A DNA stretch of 64,000 bases, taken from assembly GCA_029891385.1 (NCBI GenBank), contig CM057224.1:2356001-2420000 (forward strand), written 5' to 3'. The notes below the pieces were generated by a model. The model was given only the letters and a program-made list of their open reading frames with translations, did not search any database and was not told where the DNA came from. Shown in pieces: positions 59,791 through 64,000 of the stretch; position 1 is the first letter of the stretch; each line of letters begins with the position of its first letter. The DNA comes from Erythroxylum novogranatense. Taxonomy: Eukaryota; Streptophyta; Magnoliopsida; Malpighiales; Erythroxylaceae. A program made the translations under genes and the position numbers.

Positions 59791-60343
59791 TAGTGTCAAT
59801 ATTTAACGAATTTCCTTCAATAATTGCAATGTGTAGATCAAATATATTCACAGATATTGTATCATTATCATCCTCTAAAGTAGATTTGTGAAGTGTAAAA
59901 CCAAAAATTTCATTTTCTTGGCATGGTTCATCCCATGTATCATCTTCAGGAAGATCATACAAATCACGAGACTTTGTCTTGACAACAACCTGCGAATTGA
60001 GCTCCTTAATATCCCTTACATAGTAAACTTGTTCAGCTTGAAAAGCTAAAACATATGGTTCCTCAATTTTCAACTTGTGTGTGACACTTACCAAATAAAT
60101 CTCAAACTTGTTAACTTTATATCCACCTTTATGATACACATCCCACTAGCCAGCCTTAAATAAAATGATAATATTTATTCAATGATAATTTAATTATATG
60201 ATATCTATCAAAATATCAAAATAATCCAAATTGCCTGTATTCACATCATCTTTTACAAAAAATCCACTATTTTGTGATTTCAGTTGCAAATCTTTGTCCT
60301 TTGTGTTAAACCTCCCACCGTTAATCCAAAACATCACATCTTT

Positions 60344-63300
60344 AATTATGTTTGATCCAAAAGCTAATTTAGGGGCCAAATTTGATACATGACCTTATCA
60401 ACTTAATATCACCTCACTGTAAAGTGTAAATCTTTGAATAAAAGAATGATGAAATTAAGTTGTCTTTTACAATATATCTGTAAAAGATATGCTTAGAAAA
60501 TTGCTTAATGTTGTATCAAGCATAATGATGTTTTACTCATTGCTTAACTCTCTCATTTTGCTCATATGGATGAGCAAGTGCCACATCATGACTACATTGT
60601 CCTCCATTTGGGAGTATACATCCTTCTTATTGTCAAATTATCTTTATAAAATTGTTTCATAAGTGGCAATTAATGGATAAATGAATATTAGTGATAATCA
60701 ATATTATAAAACTAAAAATTATTATTTTGTAAAATAAAAATGACCAAATAATTACCATATAATTGGTCTCTTAAAATTATATATATCTTCTTATTTTAAA
60801 ATTAGTTTATTTTAAAATTTGCAAAACTATTCTTTTAATTTTTAGTTTTTCGGAAAAACTTATTCTCTTAATTAGACTTAGGTTAAAAAATCAAATACAC
60901 ATAAAATAAACATTATATATGGACTAATCAAATGTTACCTCAAGTAAATTCGATTTAAATTTATAATTTAAGATAATTATTTTGAATCAAATTTAATAAG
61001 TTCGATTCGAGTTTTAATCATCATATAAACAACATTTGATTAATCCATGTTTGATGTTCATATTATGTATATTTTATTAATTTTAACTGAAATTTAAAAT
61101 TTTTTAAAGACTAAATTTTTAAAAGATTAAAAAATTAGAAGTTTTTAAAGTATAAGGAGATTTATATCTTTTAAAGTTGAGAAGGAAATCATGCATTTTC
61201 TTTGCATTCTTAATCATATACTAACTTAATTACCTTCTAAACATAATTAATTAATCAATACCCTTTATCCATAAATTCCCTAGCATTCTCATAAACCGTC
61301 TTTAGGAATCTCTGAAACCTTGGAATGTCGAGCTTCACATTCTGTAGTTTCATGTACACATGCATGTTGGACCAGTTTCCTCCAACGTAAGCTTCAGGGT
61401 TCTTGAGCACCAACTCGTCAACTTTAAATTTCTCAATCAAACTACTCTCTGCAACTTCAATCTCATACTTGGAGTACCTCAACCCCAAAACCCTTGCAGG
61501 CTTTTCAAAGCAATCCCATGAAACAAACTCTGTTCCAAGCGGTATTATTTGCCCCAACACCGAACCCGGCCTTAGAAAAAACAGATGTGTCATCCCTGCT
61601 CCATGAACTCCAATCATTGCGTGGCTTCCATGGATCAAACTGTACGAATCCGCCAGCCGACTGCTCTGTTTTGGCTCCAACACTTCCACTTCAAAACCCA
61701 CCTCCTCGCTCACCGCCGTAACCTCCTCGATGTTTAATATCACCCTCCCAGCTCCGGCACCTTCCCGTTGGATTATGACAAGTCGTGGCCTTGCTCTTGA
61801 TGATTTATGCTTTTTCAGGTCAATATTGTCGAGTCCTGCAATATGGTGAAAAAATAATCTGAGGATTAATTAAATTTGTTCTATACTAAAAATTTGTTCT
61901 ATTCTAACTCATGATTACCAATTACTTAATTTCTATTTATTAATTAATAATGATATTCGTTATTAAATACAAATATATTATAAAAGTAATATTTTAAATA
62001 TGATATCTCTATGTCCCAAAAAGTATAAACATAAAATATAATAAACATAACAAAAACTATTATTATTATTATTTAAAACATTAATATGTCTATTAAAAAT
62101 AAAAATCTTATAAAAATATAACCAATTAGTGATTAAAGTTAATTAACATCTCTACTACTAATTTAATTAATGAAATTTTGTAAGGAGAAAAGTAAATGCA
62201 TTTAATATTAATCTTAAAATTATGAGTCAAAATCAAAGTTTTTAACGTGTCATATTCAGGTTGACCGAACCCGTTTCAAAATCAAGTTCGGGCTGCACAA
62301 GCCTGTCCAAGTTCTAGGCCGGACACATATAAGTAAAAAGATGTCATTTTGACTTTTTTAATTTTTAAAAATAAATAATTCAAGTTAGGTTAAGTTGGGT
62401 TGAGCCAAGCCAAGTGGGGCTCGAGCCTATTACCTTGAGCCCTGCTAAGTTCAGGTCCGACCCGACCCAACCTATTATCATCTTAATTTGTAATACAAAA
62501 ATAAACGAAACTTTTGTTACCTAGAGTATTACTTGTGTTGCTGTAGGCTTTTTGCAGCAGTTCTTGGAAAGTAATGAGTGTTTGTGGGTGGGGTATCATT
62601 GCTGCGTTTATCACCATCGGACCATGCTTGATGAGCCCCACAGTAACTGATGGGAAGCAATGGGTAGCCGTTTGATTGTCCATGTTAATCACAGGGTGGT
62701 GAGTGAGGTGGAGGAGCAGATCAGCGTATTTCCGGACCCACCATTCCCTCCAATCACTGATTACAAGGGTGATATCTTGATCATAAAATATGGTTTGTAT
62801 GGTGATGTAGAGAGGAATCAGGCCTTCGTTAAGGTCATGAAAGAAGTTGCCAGTGTACCCACCCGTACTGAATACCAGTGCTGGACTATTGTGTGTGACT
62901 CCGCACGGAACTTTTGGTGGGGTTGCGATAATGCTAATCTCTTTAACCAAGGAAATCGCCGCTTTGTCTTTCTTGCGAGGGTAAGGATGGATTTTCATCA
63001 CGACGTCTGTTTGATTAGATCTGTTGGGGTCCATGATAAAGAATGTTGAGGAGTTAGGATCCAACAGTGATGAACCGTTGATCGAACAGAGATCATAATC
63101 TCTCTGAGACCTATCGCATCTGACTGATACATGGGCTTGAGTGACTGAAGTTGCTGTGCTGTGTGTCCAGCTCATTAGACTTCCTAAAAAACCAACTAAC
63201 AAGTTAAAAGCAAGTAGACATAATATAATAGATAATTGACAGATTTTCTTAATAGATAATGTTATTCAAATTCTTCAATTTTTATTGTATACCAGTTTTT

Positions 63301-63720
63301 ATGACAAATTAACACTGATTTGTTTTTAAATTCTTCAATTTCTTAATGTCAATATTTATTTTAAACATTAGGCTTCTTATTTTATCGATTTAATTTTCGA
63401 TCTGATTTTTAAAACTTTAACTTTTACATGAAAATAACAAGAATTGACACGTGATCATACTAAAATTAATTTAATTCATATACAGATAAAAAAATATATC
63501 TAAACACTTTTTATATGAATCAAGTCAACATATTCAGTGCACAAGGTTCCCCATTTTGTGGAAGTCTAGGGAGGGTCATAATGTACACAATCTTACCTTT
63601 TTATCTTTACAAATAAGCTATTTCTGTAACTTAAATTTGTGACCTTATGGTTATAAAGAAGCAACTTTTTCAATTATTTGAGACTCACATTCTTAATATG
63701 AATAATTAAATTAACGAAAA
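60344..63720. repeat. Copy B of the segmental duplication carrying GT61-B
   Basis: It matches copy A (35946-43400) in gene, introns and 3' flank, without the hAT element and the MITE-like piece. The left boundary falls inside the CACTA TNP2-like fragment. The right end runs past the window. Coding sequences of A and B differ at only a small fraction of residues (eight or so in the 162 C-terminal residues). Confidence 0.85.
61255..63183 (-). CDS. GT61-B: family-61 glycosyltransferase, exons 2 and 3 (first exon beyond the window)
   Basis: A close paralogue of GT61-A. Exon 2 is 63183-62521 and exon 3 is 61835-61255, with the same lengths (663 and 581) and splice phases as GT61-A. There are no stops, and the family motifs are intact (PALVFSTGGYTGNFFHDLNE, HCFPSVTVGL, GVHGAGMTH). 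It keeps Trp at the position where GT61-A has Arg186 (WREWW versus WRERW). The signal-anchor exon is expected past 64000, since the corresponding intron 1 of GT61-A runs 1.2 kb. Whether the gene is complete cannot be seen. Its 3' flank carries the empty site of the hAT insertion at 61026-61033. Confidence 0.88.
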
Positions 63721-64000
63721 GAACACCAAATCCAATTTGTGGATATATAAGTATATAACACATTATATTCGATTCAAAATTTTAAGTTACTGAATTATGC
63801 ATTTTAATACAAATTACACTCATTTAAGTCCTTTTTACATGAATAACAAACCGTTTGATATCATTTTGCTTTCAGCTATAGTTTTAATTTTAATTTTAAT
63901 TTTGTTTTCCTTTCAAATAAAAACAAAAAATTTATTCTATTGTTAATGTTCTTGTTAATTTTATTTTTGTTAACGATGATAATTATATATTAGATAAAAA
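63184..64000. other. Intron 1 of GT61-B and beyond
   Basis: AT-rich sequence corresponding to GT61-A intron 1, shortened by several hundred bases relative to it. No exon is recognised up to the window end. Confidence 0.6.

Larger units (their letters stand above)
55173..60379 (-). pseudogene. CACTA transposase-like (TNP2, DUF4216 region) fragment, split by the Copia insertion
   Basis: Read on the minus strand in two pieces, 60379-59791 and 55287-55173. The first has WINGGRFNTKDKD, SQNSGFFV, WDVYHKGGYKVNKF, YVLAFQAEQVYYVRD and VVVKTKSRDLYDLPEDD, the DUF4216 region at the C-terminus of CACTA TNP2 proteins. Three stops lie near 60125-60190 (one is TAG for the Trp of GWWDVYHKGG). Removing the Copia and one copy of its 5-bp duplication rejoins the frame exactly (IDT/ISTGEDDETD) and adds an acidic tail ending in a stop at 55173. 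The 5' part of the transposase is missing: past 60380 the DNA belongs to the GT61-B segment. Confidence 0.75.

Overview
This is nuclear DNA from a flowering plant, most likely a rosid eudicot. Genes have GT-AG introns, are 1-5 kb long, and sit in very AT-rich, transposon-filled spacers. Exon joins were deduced by reading splice sites and checking codon phase; no transcript data were available.

Left part (1-31.2 kb), an ancestral gene block. In order: the 3' part of AGO7 (+), a six-pass membrane protein gene (-), a nine-exon DHHC S-acyltransferase (-), a one-exon COPT copper transporter (+), a five-exon eIF5A (-) and a two-exon plastid MinE (-). From memory, AGO7, the membrane protein, the DHHC enzyme, eIF5A and MinE1 are neighbours in Arabidopsis (At1g69440, 69430, 69420, 69410, 69390), so this looks like conserved microsynteny with COPT as an extra gene. 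The genes do not form one pathway. They cover trans-acting siRNA biogenesis, protein lipidation, copper uptake, translation and chloroplast division.

Middle part (31.3-35.7 kb): a decayed Mutator-like transposase, a MITE, a complete TRIM retrotransposon and a three-exon DUF538 gene (-).

Right part (35.9-64 kb), a family-61 glycosyltransferase (GT61) cluster reshaped by transposons. GT61-A (-) and GT61-B (-, cut by the right window edge) lie in two copies of one duplicated segment. GT61-C (+) is a more diverged copy that has lost one intron. Copy A carries a 3.0 kb hAT element with a perfect 8-bp target duplication, and copy B preserves the empty site. Between C and B lies a CACTA element remnant. 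A 4.5 kb Copia retrotransposon with LTRs differing at one base in 219 is inserted into its transposase-like ORF. That Copia is full of stops and frameshifts although its insertion looks recent.

I found no convincing tRNA, rRNA, miRNA hairpin or CRISPR array. The most notable items are the hAT element that moved with an alternative left end, the young but coding-dead Copia nested in CACTA, the GT61 duplication, a GTAC cluster before the copper transporter, and a foldback repeat inside a GT61-C intron.
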